Assembly (NCBI GenBank): GCA_963802415.1
Contig: CAWDIH010000001.1
Location: forward strand, 2,914,001-2,978,000
Direction of reading: 5' to 3'
DNA length: 64,000 bases
Origin: DATAES01 sp963802415
GTDB taxonomy: Bacteria; Actinomycetota; Acidimicrobiia; Acidimicrobiales; JACDCH01
In this document: positions 8,913 through 18,601 of the stretch, piece by piece
Layout of the letters: the number at the start of each line of letters is the position of its first letter
Numbering within the stretch: position 1 is the stretch's first letter
The notes under the pieces: model-generated
Databases searched by the model: none
Told to the model about the DNA's origin: nothing
The model's input: the letters and a program-made list of their open reading frames with translations, nothing else
Translations under genes and position numbers: made by a program

Positions 8913-10184
8913 CTACCTCTGGGCCATCGGGACGTAGTCGCGGGCGTTCGGACCGATGTAGAGCTGGCGCGGTCGGGCGATGCGCGAGTCCTGCTCGAGC
9001 AACTCTTCCCAGTGCGCGAGCCAGCCGGTCGTGCGTGGAATGGCGAACAGCACAGGGAACATGTCGATCGGGAAGCTCATCGCTTGGTAGATCAGCCCGG
9101 AATAGAAGTCGACGTTGGGATAGAGCTTGCGGCTCGTGAAGTACTCGTCGTTGAGTGCAACTTCTTCCAGCTTCAGCGCGATGTCGAGCAAGGGGTTCTT
9201 GCCGGTGACGGCGAAAACCTCGTCGGCGGTCTTCTTGATGATGGTTGCGCGCGGGTCGTAGTTCTTGTACACGCGGTGACCGAAGCCTTGCAGGCGGCCT
9301 CCCGTGCCTTGCTTCACGCTCTTCACGAAGGCGTCGACGTTGTCCATCGACCCGATCTCGGTCAGCATGCGCACGACCTGCTCGTTGGCGCCGCCATGTC
9401 GCGGGCCGTACAGCGCGGCACACGCCCCCGCGCACGCTGTGTACGGATCGGCATGAGAGGACCCGACGACGCGCATGGCGGTGGTCGAGCAATTCTGCTC
9501 GTGGTCGGCGTGGAGGATGAACAGCAAGTCGAGGGCCTTCGCGAGCACGGGGTCTCGCCACGCAACGGTCTCGAGCGGGTCGAACATCATGCGCAGGAAG
9601 TTCGATGCGAACGACAAGGAGTTGTCGGGGTACACGAACGGCATGCCGACGAAGAAGCGGTGCGCACACGCCGCGATGGTCGGCATCTTGGCGATGAGGC
9701 GCACGATCTGCGCGTGGCGTACGTCGGCGTCGCCGATCTGCTTCGCCTCCGGATAGAAGGTCGACATCGCCGCGACGGCGGATACGAGCATCCCCATCGG
9801 GTGGGCGTCGTAATGGAAGCCCTCCATGAACCGCTTGCGCATGTTCTCGTGGATGAACGTGTGGAATGTGACGTCGTGGCGCCACCGCTCGTACTGCTCC
9901 GTGGTCGGCAACTCGCCGTGGATGAGCAGATAGGCAACCTCGAGGTATGTCGACTGCTCGGCGAGTTGCTCGATGGGATAGCCGCGGTAGCGGAGGATGC
10001 CCTTCTCGCCGTCGAGCTCGGTGATCGCGCTCGAGCACGCCGCCGTCGTCATGAACCCGGGGTCGTAGAACCAGACGTTGGGTAGCAGCTTGCGCCATTC
10101 GGTGGCGTCGACACCGCCGTTGAGGATGGGAACTTCGATGGAATCGCCCGTACGGTTGTCGGTGATCGTGATGCTTTCAGCCAC
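8913..10184 (-). CDS. gltA: Citrate synthase
   Basis: Condenses acetyl-CoA with oxaloacetate, opening the TCA cycle. 423 residues, the length of type II (hexameric-class) bacterial enzymes. Catalytic histidine regions are ILHADHEQNCSTTAMRVVGS and the signature GFGHRVYKNYDPRATII; the C-terminal aspartate lies in the LYPNVDFYSG region. The start is GTG 10184, giving VAESITITDNRTGDSIEVPI, the usual N-terminal beta motif. TAGATT lies 6 nt upstream, so a leaderless transcript is likely. Aconitase lies about 6 kb away on the same strand, but the two are not in one operon. Confidence 0.95.
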   Translation of the reverse strand: MAESITITDNRTGDSIEVPILNGGVDATEWRKLLPNVWFYDPGFMTTAACSSAITELDGEKGILRYRGYPIEQLAEQSTYLEVAYLLIHGELPTTEQYERWRHDVTFHTFIHENMRKRFMEGFHYDAHPMGMLVSAVAAMSTFYPEAKQIGDADVRHAQIVRLIAKMPTIAACAHRFFVGMPFVYPDNSLSFASNFLRMMFDPLETVAWRDPVLAKALDLLFILHADHEQNCSTTAMRVVGSSHADPYTACAGACAALYGPRHGGANEQVVRMLTEIGSMDNVDAFVKSVKQGTGGRLQGFGHRVYKNYDPRATIIKKTADEVFAVTGKNPLLDIALKLEEVALNDEYFTSRKLYPNVDFYSGLIYQAMSFPIDMFPVLFAIPRTTGWLAHWEELLEQDSRIARPRQLYIGPNARDYVPMAQR

Positions 10185-10190
10185 AGCCCG

Positions 10191-10196
10191 AATCTA
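10191..10196 (-). promoter_or_regulatory. Leaderless -10 box of citrate synthase
   Basis: TAGATT on the minus strand, 6 nt upstream of the GTG start at 10184. No Shine-Dalgarno sequence precedes the start. Confidence 0.5.
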
Positions 10197-10219
10197 CTGG
10201 CCCATTGTGCCCGAAGTAC

Positions 10220-11560
10220 CTACAAGGGACTGTTGTCGTGGCGCCGGCGCACGAGCCGCTCTCGCTTGCTATCGAGAGTGTCGAGCGCAGTCGCCACGAC
10301 GCGGCGCGTGTCGGCGGGATCAATGACGGCGTCGACGGAGCCTCGCTCGGCGACCCGCCAGGGGTTGAGGAAGTCGTCCTCGTAGGCCAACTCCACCTCC
10401 GCTCGCTCCTCGAGTGAAGCCCTGCGATGGAGGATCTCGACTGCACCCTTCGCGCCCATGACGGCCACTTCGGCGCTCGGCCACGCGAGATAGAGGTCAC
10501 TGCCCATCGAACGCGAGTCCATGACGATGTACGCGCCGCCGTACGCCTTGCGCATGACGACGGCCACGCGCGGCACCGAGGCGCGGGCGTAGTTGAACGC
10601 GAGCTGCGCGCCATGGCGGATCATGCCTCGCCACTCGAGATCCTTGCCCGGATAGAAGCCGGGCGTGTCGATCAGGGTGACAATCGGCAAGTTGAACGCA
10701 TCACAGAACGCCACGAATCGAGCGCCCTTCTGCGACGCGGCGATGTCGAGCGTGCCCGCGATCGACTGCGGCTGGTTGGCAACGAAGCCGACCGGACGGC
10801 CACCGATCGCCGCCAGCGCGGTGACGAGGTTGCCCGCCCAGCCCGCTCGCAGCTCGATGAGGTCGCCGTCATCGGCGATCGAACGGACCGCGTCGCGCAC
10901 GTCGTAGCTGCCCTCACTGGCGGCCGGAACGAGGTCCCGCAGTTCGGGGGTCGCGCGATCAGGCGGGTCGCCGGTCGGTCGGAAGGGTGGGACCTCGTCC
11001 GCATGCGACGGCAGGAAGCCGAGCATGTCCCCGACCGCTTCGAGAGCGGTATCGGGATCCGTTGCCACGAGTGACGCGAGCCCGGTCGAGGAGGCGTGCA
11101 CGCCGGTTCCGCCGAGTTCGTCCGGCGCGACGCTGACACCGGTGATGTCGCTCACCATGCGCGGTCCGCTCACGAACGCATACGCGTCCGCCGTCATGAC
11201 GACCTGGTCGGCGAGGCCGAGCACCAACGCGGGGCCGGACACGGCTGGACCCGCGGCGACCATCATGACCGGCACAATCCCCGAGCACTCGGTGATCGCG
11301 CGGGCGGCGCGCCCCCACGAGAACGTCGCGGCCAGGCCGGCGGTCACGTCCGCTCCGCTCGATGCCATCGACACGACGAACGGGATCTGCGCCGCTAGCG
11401 CGTGACACGCGGCGTCGACCAGCGTGTCGCCGTCTACGGGCGTGAGCGCACCTCGACGCACCGCAGGATCGCACCGGCTGAGGATGACGTCGCGTTCGCC
11501 GAGACGCGTTCGCTGCGCGTCGACCGCTCCCGGCGTCCCGGCCCGAAACGGCAGGTTCAT
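10220..11560 (-). CDS. Acyl-CoA carboxyltransferase (short AccD/PccB-like beta subunit)
   Basis: Carboxyltransferase half of a biotin-dependent acyl-CoA carboxylase, 446 residues; typical PccB/AccD proteins have about 510-540. The N-terminal crotonase-like half has FVVSMASSGADVTAG and VPVMMVAAGPAVSGPALVLG. The C-terminal half has the acyl-CoA stretch FVANQPQSIAGTLD, LIDTPGFYPGKDLE, VMRKAYGGAYIVMDSR and DAVIDPADTRRVV. The usual N-terminal RIDALLDEGSF segment is missing, so the family start is shortened. The ATG at 11560 overlaps the LysR stop by 4 bases (ATGA). No biotin-carboxylase subunit is in the window. The substrate (acetyl-, propionyl- or another acyl-CoA) is unknown. Confidence 0.82.
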   Translation of the reverse strand: MNLPFRAGTPGAVDAQRTRLGERDVILSRCDPAVRRGALTPVDGDTLVDAACHALAAQIPFVVSMASSGADVTAGLAATFSWGRAARAITECSGIVPVMMVAAGPAVSGPALVLGLADQVVMTADAYAFVSGPRMVSDITGVSVAPDELGGTGVHASSTGLASLVATDPDTALEAVGDMLGFLPSHADEVPPFRPTGDPPDRATPELRDLVPAASEGSYDVRDAVRSIADDGDLIELRAGWAGNLVTALAAIGGRPVGFVANQPQSIAGTLDIAASQKGARFVAFCDAFNLPIVTLIDTPGFYPGKDLEWRGMIRHGAQLAFNYARASVPRVAVVMRKAYGGAYIVMDSRSMGSDLYLAWPSAEVAVMGAKGAVEILHRRASLEERAEVELAYEDDFLNPWRVAERGSVDAVIDPADTRRVVATALDTLDSKRERLVRRRHDNSPL

Positions 11561-12465
11561 CGGGAGTGGACTCCCGGCTGATGCACGGCCTCGTCCCTGA
11601 CGACGGTGCGAACCACGTCCGCCAGCGCGCGTGCAGGGGCGGACGGCATGCCGCGCTGCCGGCGCACGAGACCGACCGACCGACCTGTGAGTCCGTCGAC
11701 AGGGACGACCTTCCAGTCCCCGGTGAGCCACCGCGGCGCGGCGGACGCGGGGAGCACGGCGGCACCGAATCCCTCGAACGCGAGCGAGGCCACGAGTCGC
11801 ATGCCGTCGACTTCGGCCTTCGTGTGCAATGTCACACCTCGCTCCTCGGCCTGCGCGTCGAGGTCGTCGCGGAACGCCGTCCCGGGAGGCTCGAGGAGGA
11901 GGTCGTGCTCGGCGAGCTCGGCGAGCGTGACGCGATCGCGCTCCGCCAGCGGATGATCTACCGGGGCGATGACGAGCAGATCCTCCTCGAACAACTGCTC
12001 CGCGTGGACGTCGGGATCGCGCACCGGAAGGGCGAGGACCGCGAGGTCGAGCTGCCCGCTGTGGACCTGCGGGAGCAGCGATGTGGTGGTGGCGTCCACG
12101 ACGACCACGCGGACCTTCGGATACTGCGCCGCCATCGATTCGAGCAGGGGAGGGACGAGCCACCGCGCGGTCGTGCCGATCACACCGATGCGGGCAACTC
12201 CGGAGATCTCGTCGTGGACCGCGGCCACGTCGGCGACGAGCGCTTCGAGCTCGCGCTGGACGCGGGTCGCGCGGCGCAGGACGACCTCCCCTTCGTCGGT
12301 GAGCGTTGTCGTTGCCCGGTCGATCAGGGCGACGCCGAGCTCGCGTTCGAGCCGGGCGACGTGCGTCGAGATGTTGGATTGGACGGTGTGCAGCGCCCGT
12401 GCTGCACCCGAGAACGATCGGTGTTCGGCGACGGCGACGAAGGCGTTGAGCTGCCGCAGGTCCAT
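11557..12465 (-). CDS. LysR-family transcriptional regulator
   Basis: 302 residues. The N-terminal winged helix is MDLRQLNAFVAVAEHRSFSG, then AARALHTVQSNISTHVARLE as recognition region. A LysR substrate-binding domain follows (ARIGVIGTTARWLVPPLLES to the end). It lies directly upstream of, and overlaps, the carboxyltransferase gene on the same strand, so the two are one operon. That is unusual for LysR regulators, which are more often divergent from their targets. It probably controls this operon or the divergent HAD-acyltransferase gene. The 193-base gap to 12659 contains the promoters; I see no further gene there. Confidence 0.9.
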   Translation of the reverse strand: MDLRQLNAFVAVAEHRSFSGAARALHTVQSNISTHVARLERELGVALIDRATTTLTDEGEVVLRRATRVQRELEALVADVAAVHDEISGVARIGVIGTTARWLVPPLLESMAAQYPKVRVVVVDATTTSLLPQVHSGQLDLAVLALPVRDPDVHAEQLFEEDLLVIAPVDHPLAERDRVTLAELAEHDLLLEPPGTAFRDDLDAQAEERGVTLHTKAEVDGMRLVASLAFEGFGAAVLPASAAPRWLTGDWKVVPVDGLTGRSVGLVRRQRGMPSAPARALADVVRTVVRDEAVHQPGVHSR

Positions 12466-12645
12466 CGCTGGACATGATCGCAGCTATCGGCCATAACTGT
12501 TGGACAGATCGGGCGCGGGCAGGGATGATGAGGTCACAAATGACGCCGGACGCTCCTGTCCCCCCCAGGAGATCGACCGTGCAGAGTGTGGCCGCCGGAA
12601 CCCCCCTCCGGCGGCCAGCTCCGTTTCAGAGGGGGTGTCGGGGGT

Positions 12646-12651
12646 TAGCGT
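12646..12651 (+). promoter_or_regulatory. Leaderless -10 box of the HAD-acyltransferase gene
   Basis: TAGCGT, 7 nt before the GTG at 12659. This box, and the family start (VGREAAFFDLDRTLL) immediately after it, decide the start codon. Confidence 0.55.
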
Positions 12652-12658
12652 TCGCGTC

Positions 12659-14084
12659 GTGGGTCGCGAGGCAGCATTCTTCGATCTCGATCGGACGCTG
12701 CTGCGCGGCGCGAGCGGACCGGTCATCAGCGAGGCGCTGAAGTCGGTCGGTCTGCTGAGGGATCGGACGATCCCCGGCGAGGCGCTCATCTACAGGTACT
12801 TCAATGTTCTCGGCGAGAGCCGGCCGACGATGCAGCTCGCGGCGGCTTGCGGCGCGCTTCTCGCAGGGTTGGGAGCAAGCGACCGCGAAAGCTGCAGGCA
12901 AGCGCGCCGCGGAAGTGCTTCTCGATGCGGTGCAACCGTTTGCGATACCGATCATCGAACAACATCACGTCGCCGGCCGTGCTGTGGTTCTCGCGACGAC
13001 GACGCCATACGACCTCATCAAGCCGTTGGCCGACGCCCTGGGTCTCGATGACGTCGTCGCGACGCGTTACGGCGTACGCGACGGCCGCTACGACGGCACG
13101 ATCCAAGGAGAGTTCGTATGGGGCAAGGGCAAGCTCAAGGCGGTGAAGGAGTGGGCCGTTGAACACGACATCTCGTTGCCTGGCTCGTACGCGTACTCCG
13201 ACAGCTGGTTCGACGCGCCGTTGCTGTCAGCCGTCGGCCATCCGTTCGCAGTGAACCCGGACCCGCGCTTGATGGTCCGCGCCGTTGTCCAGCGCTGGCC
13301 GATCATCAACCTCGACGTGCCGAGCGGGGTTCCGAAGCTCCTCGGTGTCGAACCGCAACACGTGGCGATGGCCGCAGCGCATCCCGTGCTGATCCCATAT
13401 GCGCGGTTCGACATCAAGGGTATGGACAACCTTCCCGACACGGGCCCGGCGATCGTCGTCGGCAACCACCGCAGCTATTTCGATCCGCTGGCGATGGGGT
13501 TGGCGCTCGCGCAGCGAGGCCGGCCCGTTCGCTTCCTCGGAAAGAAAGAAGTGTTCGACGTTCCGATCGTCGGGCAGATGGCCAAGGCCTTCGGCGGCAT
13601 CCGTGTCGACCGCGGCACCGGGTCGGACGAGCCCTTGCGCGAGGCGGCCGAGGCGCTGCGCGCCGGTGAAGTCGTCGCGTTGATGCCGCAAGGGACGATT
13701 CCCCGCGGCGAGGCGTTCTTCGATCCGAAGCTGAAGGGACGTTGGGGCGCGGCTCGGCTCGCGCACATGAGCGGCGCGCCGGTGATCCCGGTCGGGATGT
13801 GGGGGACGGAACGAGTGTGGCCTCGGAGCGCGCGGGTGCCGAACATGTTGAACGTGACGAACCCGCCGTTGATCACGATCAGGATGGGAACGCCGGTGAC
13901 GTTGAAAGGCGACGACCTCGATCAGGACACGAAGCGGATCATGAAGGCCATCACGCACCTGCTGCCGCCGGAGGCTCACGAGAAGCGCACCCCGACTCCC
14001 GAGGAGCTCGCGAAGACCTATCCGGCCGGCAAGGCGCCGACGGCCGGCGAGCACGAACACGAGCGTCGCCCCGGCACCGACTAA
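12659..14084 (+). CDS. HAD-IB phosphatase fused to 1-acylglycerol-3-phosphate acyltransferase (one frameshift)
   Basis: About 475 residues. The N-terminal HAD subfamily IB domain starts AAFFDLDRTLLRGAS (nucleophile DLD) and continues VVLATTTPYDLIKPLADALG and YSDSWFDAPLLSAVG. A PlsC/LPLAT domain follows with the NHRSYFDPLAM catalytic H(X4)D motif and LMPQGTIPRGEAFFD. The pair suggests phosphatidate synthesis coupled to dephosphorylation or head-group handling at the membrane; the fusion is known in actinobacteria. The frame steps +1 near 12845, in a run of GCGGCGG. Domain continuity argues for a sequence error. It ends tail to tail with the HD gene, the stop codons overlapping. Confidence 0.85.
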
Positions 14085-14611
14085 CGGGACACGCGCTCCA
14101 CCACCGAGCGCCAGTGCTCGAGGTCCGGGACGACAGCGTCCGGGTCCTTGGCGGCTTCGTCGGCGCGGCGCAGTGTCAAGGCGTCTTCCAGTTCGGGGCG
14201 TTGCTCGAGCGCGGCGCGTTCGGCGTGGTCGAGCGCTCCGCCCTGGCGCACGAGGCTCGCGGTCGACCCGGAGCTGAGCGACGTGCGGTAGCGGTCGTCG
14301 ACGGTCACGAGGTAGCGCTTCGCCGGCACGTGCAGCTCCACGAGCGCGGCGACGCGATCGCCCAACAAGTCACGTACGGCAACCGCCGCGACGGTGCCGT
14401 GCTCGACTGGATGCGCGGGCCGCAACCGGTGGCCGATGTCGTGCACCAGTCCGGCGACGATCAGCTCCTCATCGGCCGGTGCCACCTCCGACAGCCGCGC
14501 CGCGCACTGCAACGAGTGCGCCAAGATCGGAATCGGGTCGCCGTCGCCTCCGAGCGAGTCGTAGAAACCTTCGCACGACGCGAGCAGCGCGATCAGCTCG
14601 TCGACGGTCAT
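14081..14611 (-). CDS. PhnZ-like HD-domain protein (possible mixed-valent diiron oxygenase)
   Basis: 176 residues. HD metal motifs: PILAHSLQCAARL, then VAGLVHDIGHRL, an EHG, and later LVELHVPAKRYL. The PhnZ-type segment RTSLSSGSTASLVRQGGALD is followed by DALTLRRADEAAKD. This is the pattern of the PhnZ/TmpB-like HD family rather than nucleotide phosphohydrolases. PhnZ oxidatively cleaves 2-amino-1-hydroxyethylphosphonate, but paralogues have other substrates and no phosphonate genes are nearby. The ATG at 14611 overlaps the aconitase stop by 4 bases, so it is translated with aconitase. Confidence 0.75.
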   Translation of the reverse strand: MTVDELIALLASCEGFYDSLGGDGDPIPILAHSLQCAARLSEVAPADEELIVAGLVHDIGHRLRPAHPVEHGTVAAVAVRDLLGDRVAALVELHVPAKRYLVTVDDRYRTSLSSGSTASLVRQGGALDHAERAALEQRPELEDALTLRRADEAAKDPDAVVPDLEHWRSVVERVSR

Positions 14612-16871
14612 CCCGTCTGCTTCGCCCGGATGATGTTGAGCGCGCTCCCGGCGTGGAACCACTCGATCTGCTCGGGGCTGAACGTGTGCACGGTCTCGAA
14701 ATCGACTGTCGAGCCGTCGGGCTTCGTGATGCGGCCGTGCACCGGCGTGTCCGGCGCGAGTTCGGCCAGGCCGAGGACGGAGATGCGATCGTCCTCGCCG
14801 ATCTGGTCGTACGTCGCGGGATCCGAGAAGGTCAGGGGCAGGACGCCTTGCTTCTTCAGGTTCGCCTCGTGGATGCGGGCGAAGCTGCGGGCGAAGATCA
14901 CCACGGCACCGCGGTAGCGCGGCTCCATCGCCGCGTGCTCGCGCGACGATCCTTCGCCGTAGTTCTCGTCACCGACCGCACACCAGCGCCGGCCTGACTC
15001 GCTCAGATGCTGCGCAATCTCGGGGAACGGCCGTGTCTCGCCGTCGAGGGGGTCCTTGCCCTCGCCGGCCGCGCCGGTGAACGCATTGATGACGCCGAGG
15101 AACAGGTTGCCCGAGATGTTCTCGAGATGACCCCGGTAGCGAAGCCACTTGCCGGCGGCCGAGATGTGGTCGGTGGTGCACTTGCCCTTGGCCTTCATCA
15201 GGACCGGAAGGTCGATGTAGTCCTCGCCGTCCCATGCGGGGAAAGGCTCGAGCAGCTGCAGCCGCTCCGAATCGGGCGCGACCACGACGTCGATGTCGGA
15301 CGAGTCCTCCGGCGGGGCGACGAAGCCGGACTTGCCGGGGTCGAAGCCGCGCGCAGGGAGATCCTCACCGACGGGAGGATCGAGGCGGACACCGTCGATC
15401 TCGTCGGTGAGCGGGTCGAACTCGAGCGTGCCAGCGAGCGCGTAGGCGATCACCATGTCGGGAGACGTGACGAACGCTTTCGTGTTCGCGTTGCCGTCGT
15501 TTCGCTTCGGGAAGTTGCGGTTGTAGCTGTTGACGATGGTGTTGACCTTCGACGGGTCGAGGTCGGTGCGATCCCACTGGCCGATGCACGGGCCGCAGGC
15601 GTTGGCGAGCACCGTGCCGCCGATGCCTTCGAGGTCGGCGAGCAATCCGTCGCGGTCGATGGTTGCGCGCACCTGCTCTGACCCGGGCGTGATCAACAGC
15701 TGCGTCTTGGCGCGCAGTCCTCGCGCGGACGCCTGTCGCGCGATCGAAGCCGCACGCGTGATGTCCTCGTACGACGAGTTCGTGCACGAGCCGACGAGCG
15801 CGGACGACACATCGGTCGGTACGCCGTTGGCGCGTGCCCACGCGCCGACGTCGGACACCTGGTGCGCGAGATCAGGTGAGTCGGGTCCGTTGATCAGCGG
15901 CTCGAGCGTGGACAGGTCGATCTCGATCACCTCATCGAAGAACGGCTCGGGGTCGAGCTCGATCTCCGGATCCGACCTCAGATGGTTCGCCACCGCGTTC
16001 GCGGCGTCGGCGATCTCCTCGCGACGCGTGGCCTTCAAGTACGCCGCCATGTTCTCGTCGTACGGGAACAGCGACGTGGTCGCGCCGATCTCGGCACCCA
16101 TGTTGCAGATCGTTCCCTTGCCGGTCGCCGTGATCGTGTCAGCGCCCGGGCCGAAGTACTCCACGATTGCGCCGGTCCCGCCCTTGACGGTGAGCACCTC
16201 GGCGACTCTGAGGATCACGTCCTTGGGCGCGCTCCACCCGGAGAGGGATCCGGTCAGGTGGACTCCGATCATCATGGGCCACCGGACGTTGAAGGGGAAC
16301 CCGGTCATGACGTCGACTGCATCCGCGCCACCGACACCGATCGCGACCCCCCCGAGGCCGCCCGCGTTCGGTGTGTGGCTGTCCGTGCCGATCATCATCC
16401 CGCCGGGGAACGCGTAGTTCTCCAGCACGACTTGGTGGATGATGCCCGAACCCGGCTTCCAGAAGCCGATCTTGTACTTGGCGGACACGGAGCGGAGGAA
16501 CTCATAGACCTCGGAGTTGACGTCGAGCGCGAATTTCAGATCGATGTTCGCCTCGACCTTGGCCTGGATGAGGTGGTCGCAATGCACGGTCGTCGGCACC
16601 GCGACCGCGGGCAGTCCTGCGGTCATGAATTGCAGCAGCGCCATCTGCGCGGTTGCGTCCTGCATGGCAACACGATCGGGATCGAAGTCGGCGTAGCTGT
16701 CGAGCCGCGTTCGAGCTGCTGGCTGTGGGCGTCCCGCAAATGGTTGATCAGGATCTTCTCCGCCAGCGTCAGCGGCCGGCCCAGGCGCTCGCGTCCCAGG
16801 CCCACGCGTTCGGGAAGGCGGTCGTACACCTGCTCGACGAGGCTCAGCGGGGTGGAGGCGGTGACGGCCAT
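14608..16871 (-). CDS. acn: Aconitate hydratase (one frameshift)
   Basis: [4Fe-4S] enzyme interconverting citrate and isocitrate. About 754 residues, the mitochondrial-type length. The N-terminus (LGRPLTLAEKILINHL) lies in one frame up to about 16700 and the rest (ADFDPDRVAMQDATAQMALL onward) in another: a one-base loss, the only clear -1 step I find here. Iron-sulfur cysteines lie in ALVGSCTNSSYEDI and ANACGPCIGQWDR. The swivel domain has GDENYGEGSSREHAAMEPR. The ATG at 16871 has an AAAGGAG-type ribosome site. It is divergent from a GntR regulator, with a palindrome between them. Confidence 0.93.
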
Positions 16872-16910
16872 GGCTGGCTCCTTTTGTGCCGCTTGCGTTT
16901 CGACCTGATA

Positions 16911-16922
16911 TAGACAAGTCTA
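16911..16922. promoter_or_regulatory. Inverted repeat between acn and the GntR gene (probable operator)
   Basis: TAGAC-AA-GTCTA, a 12-bp inverted repeat with 5-bp arms. It lies 39 bases upstream of the aconitase ATG and 6 bases upstream of the first GTG of the GntR gene. It overlaps an AT-rich stretch that would hold both promoters. The position fits autoregulation and control of aconitase by the adjacent GntR protein (inference). Confidence 0.5.
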
Positions 16923-16928
16923 ATACAA

Positions 16929-17657
16929 GTGCGATCGGTGCGCTACGAGGAAATCGCGGACGACCTGCGCCGGCGTGTCGAGGCCGGCGAGTTCGCGGAA
17001 CGTCTCCTACCCAGTGAGGCCGATCTGTGCGCAGCGTACGACGCCAGCCGGATCACCGTCCGCAAGGCGCTCGAGGTGTTGCGTGAGGACGGCCTCGTCG
17101 GCGCTCGGCGCGGCGTCGGGTGGTACGTAGCCGCCGACCCGCTGCGCCAGACGCTCGGCCGGCTCGGCACGATCGAGGCGCAGCTCGCAGAAGCGGGCAT
17201 CGCGTCGAGCCGCAAAGTGCTCGACTTCGGCTTCGTGACCGCCCCGCCTCGGGTCCGCCGTGTGCTCGGTGCTCGGCGTGTCCTCGAAGTGCGCCGTCTC
17301 ACGCTGGCCGACGGCAAGCCGTTCGCGCGCGTGACGGTGTGGTGCAGCGAGCATCTCGGCCGCCACCTTTCGCTCGACGACGTCGAGCAGTCCACGTTCT
17401 ACGAACTGCTCGACGTCGATCTCGGGGCGGCAACCCAGACGATCGCCGCTGCGGCGGCGACGAAGACGGACGCGGACCTACTCGAGCTCACATCCGGAGC
17501 GCCGGTCCTGTCGTGTGAGCGGGTGACCGAGGACATCCACGCACGGCCGGTCCTCATGAGCAAGCACGTATTTCCCGCACATCGGACACAGTTCGTCGTG
17601 GCGCTCACGCGCGCCGACCGGTCGATGGCGCCTAGCGGGCTCCGCCTCGTCGAATAG
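16929..17657 (+). CDS. GntR-family (HutC subgroup) transcriptional regulator
   Basis: 242 residues. N-terminal winged helix YEEIADDLRRRVEAGEFAER, LLPSEADLCAAYDASRITVR and KALEVLREDGLVGARRGVGW. A UTRA effector domain follows (RLGTIEAQLAEAGIASSRKV onward, STFYELLDVDLG). UTRA domains bind small ligands. It is divergent from aconitase across a 57-base gap holding a palindrome, so control of acn and the HD gene is likely. GTG at 16929 or 16938 are both possible starts; the second lies closer to the usual RYEEIADDLR start. Confidence 0.88.
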   Translation: MRSVRYEEIADDLRRRVEAGEFAERLLPSEADLCAAYDASRITVRKALEVLREDGLVGARRGVGWYVAADPLRQTLGRLGTIEAQLAEAGIASSRKVLDFGFVTAPPRVRRVLGARRVLEVRRLTLADGKPFARVTVWCSEHLGRHLSLDDVEQSTFYELLDVDLGAATQTIAAAAATKTDADLLELTSGAPVLSCERVTEDIHARPVLMSKHVFPAHRTQFVVALTRADRSMAPSGLRLVE

Positions 17658-17671
17658 GAGGGGGCGGCGAA

Positions 17672-18601
17672 TCAGTGCGAGCGGAGGTCGGGCCAGGTAC
17701 GTTCCTGCGAGCGGCGCGGCTTCGGGCCGCGGTCGCCGAGGGACCACGCGCGCCGCCACGACGCCGCCTCCGGCCCCGACAGCGAGGGCGTCTCGGCGCG
17801 ATGAGCGCGCATACGGGCGCTGTACCAGTCGCTCGCGGCCTCGTCGGCCAGTGCAGCGACTGCGCGTTCGATGCGGACGGCGAACCGACGCGAGTCCTCG
17901 CCGCCGACCGGCCACAACGGCTCGCCGAACGTGAGGCGGGTCGCCGAACGCGCGGGGCGCCGATTGCCCTTGCGCAGGATCCGCCCGGTGCCTTCGACGT
18001 GCACCGCCACGACGGGCACTTCGCAACGAAGCGCGAGGTAGGCCGCGCCGCCGCGGAAGGGCTGACCCCAGCCATCCGGTGACCGGCCGCCTTCGGGGAA
18101 GATCACCAGGCTCCACCCTTGCTCGATGAGCGCGGCGGCGTCGTCCGCCGGACGCCGTGAAACGCGGGTGCGTTCGATCGGGATGGCGTTCAGCACCAGA
18201 GCCGACGCCGCCGACCGGACCCGCGACGTGAAGAAGTAGTCGGCGGCGGCGGCGACGAACGTGCGATGGCGCCATGGTTCAGGGATCGACGACAGCAGCA
18301 ATGGCGTGTCGACATGGCTGTGGTGGTTGGCAGCGAAGATGACCGGCTGGAGCGGGTCGGCGCCGGCAAGGTCGTTGAGGCGGTCGAGTCCACGGCGGTC
18401 CGGCACCGCGAGCAGGCTCATCGTCGGTCGCAGCACGCCTTCGAGCAGCCCCAACCGCGCCACGCGGGCGGCAAACGAGCGCGCCCACTCCGTGTCGTAG
18501 TCGATGCCGGTCTGCTTCTTCTCCGGCAGCGGCTCGACTCCCATGGGCACCGGCGCGGACGAGAACGGAAAGGTCACGCTGGGAAGCCGAGGAACCTTCA
18601 T
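17672..18601 (-). CDS. Lysophospholipid acyltransferase (PlsC/LPLAT family)
   Basis: 309 residues. The acyltransferase motif I is NHHSHVDTPLLLS (H(X4)D) near residue 95. Motif III is VIFPEGGRSPDGWG and motif IV is VPVVAVHVEGTGRILRKG. It transfers an acyl chain to a lysophospholipid or glycerophosphate at the membrane. It is the last gene of a four-gene overlapping operon; its ATG at 18601 overlaps the LarA-like stop by 4 bases. The N-terminal 60 residues (TGIDYDTEWARSFAARVARL) are an extension before the domain. Its partners suggest modification of unusual lipids. Confidence 0.83.
   Translation of the reverse strand: MKVPRLPSVTFPFSSAPVPMGVEPLPEKKQTGIDYDTEWARSFAARVARLGLLEGVLRPTMSLLAVPDRRGLDRLNDLAGADPLQPVIFAANHHSHVDTPLLLSSIPEPWRHRTFVAAAADYFFTSRVRSAASALVLNAIPIERTRVSRRPADDAAALIEQGWSLVIFPEGGRSPDGWGQPFRGGAAYLALRCEVPVVAVHVEGTGRILRKGNRRPARSATRLTFGEPLWPVGGEDSRRFAVRIERAVAALADEAASDWYSARMRAHRAETPSLSGPEAASWRRAWSLGDRGPKPRRSQERTWPDLRSH

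Noticed and set aside
12484..12789. Minus-strand ORF of about 100 codons over the start of the HAD-acyltransferase gene
   Set aside because: Antisense to a conserved domain, low-complexity Ser/Arg/Pro content typical of shadow frames in high-GC DNA, no ribosome site.
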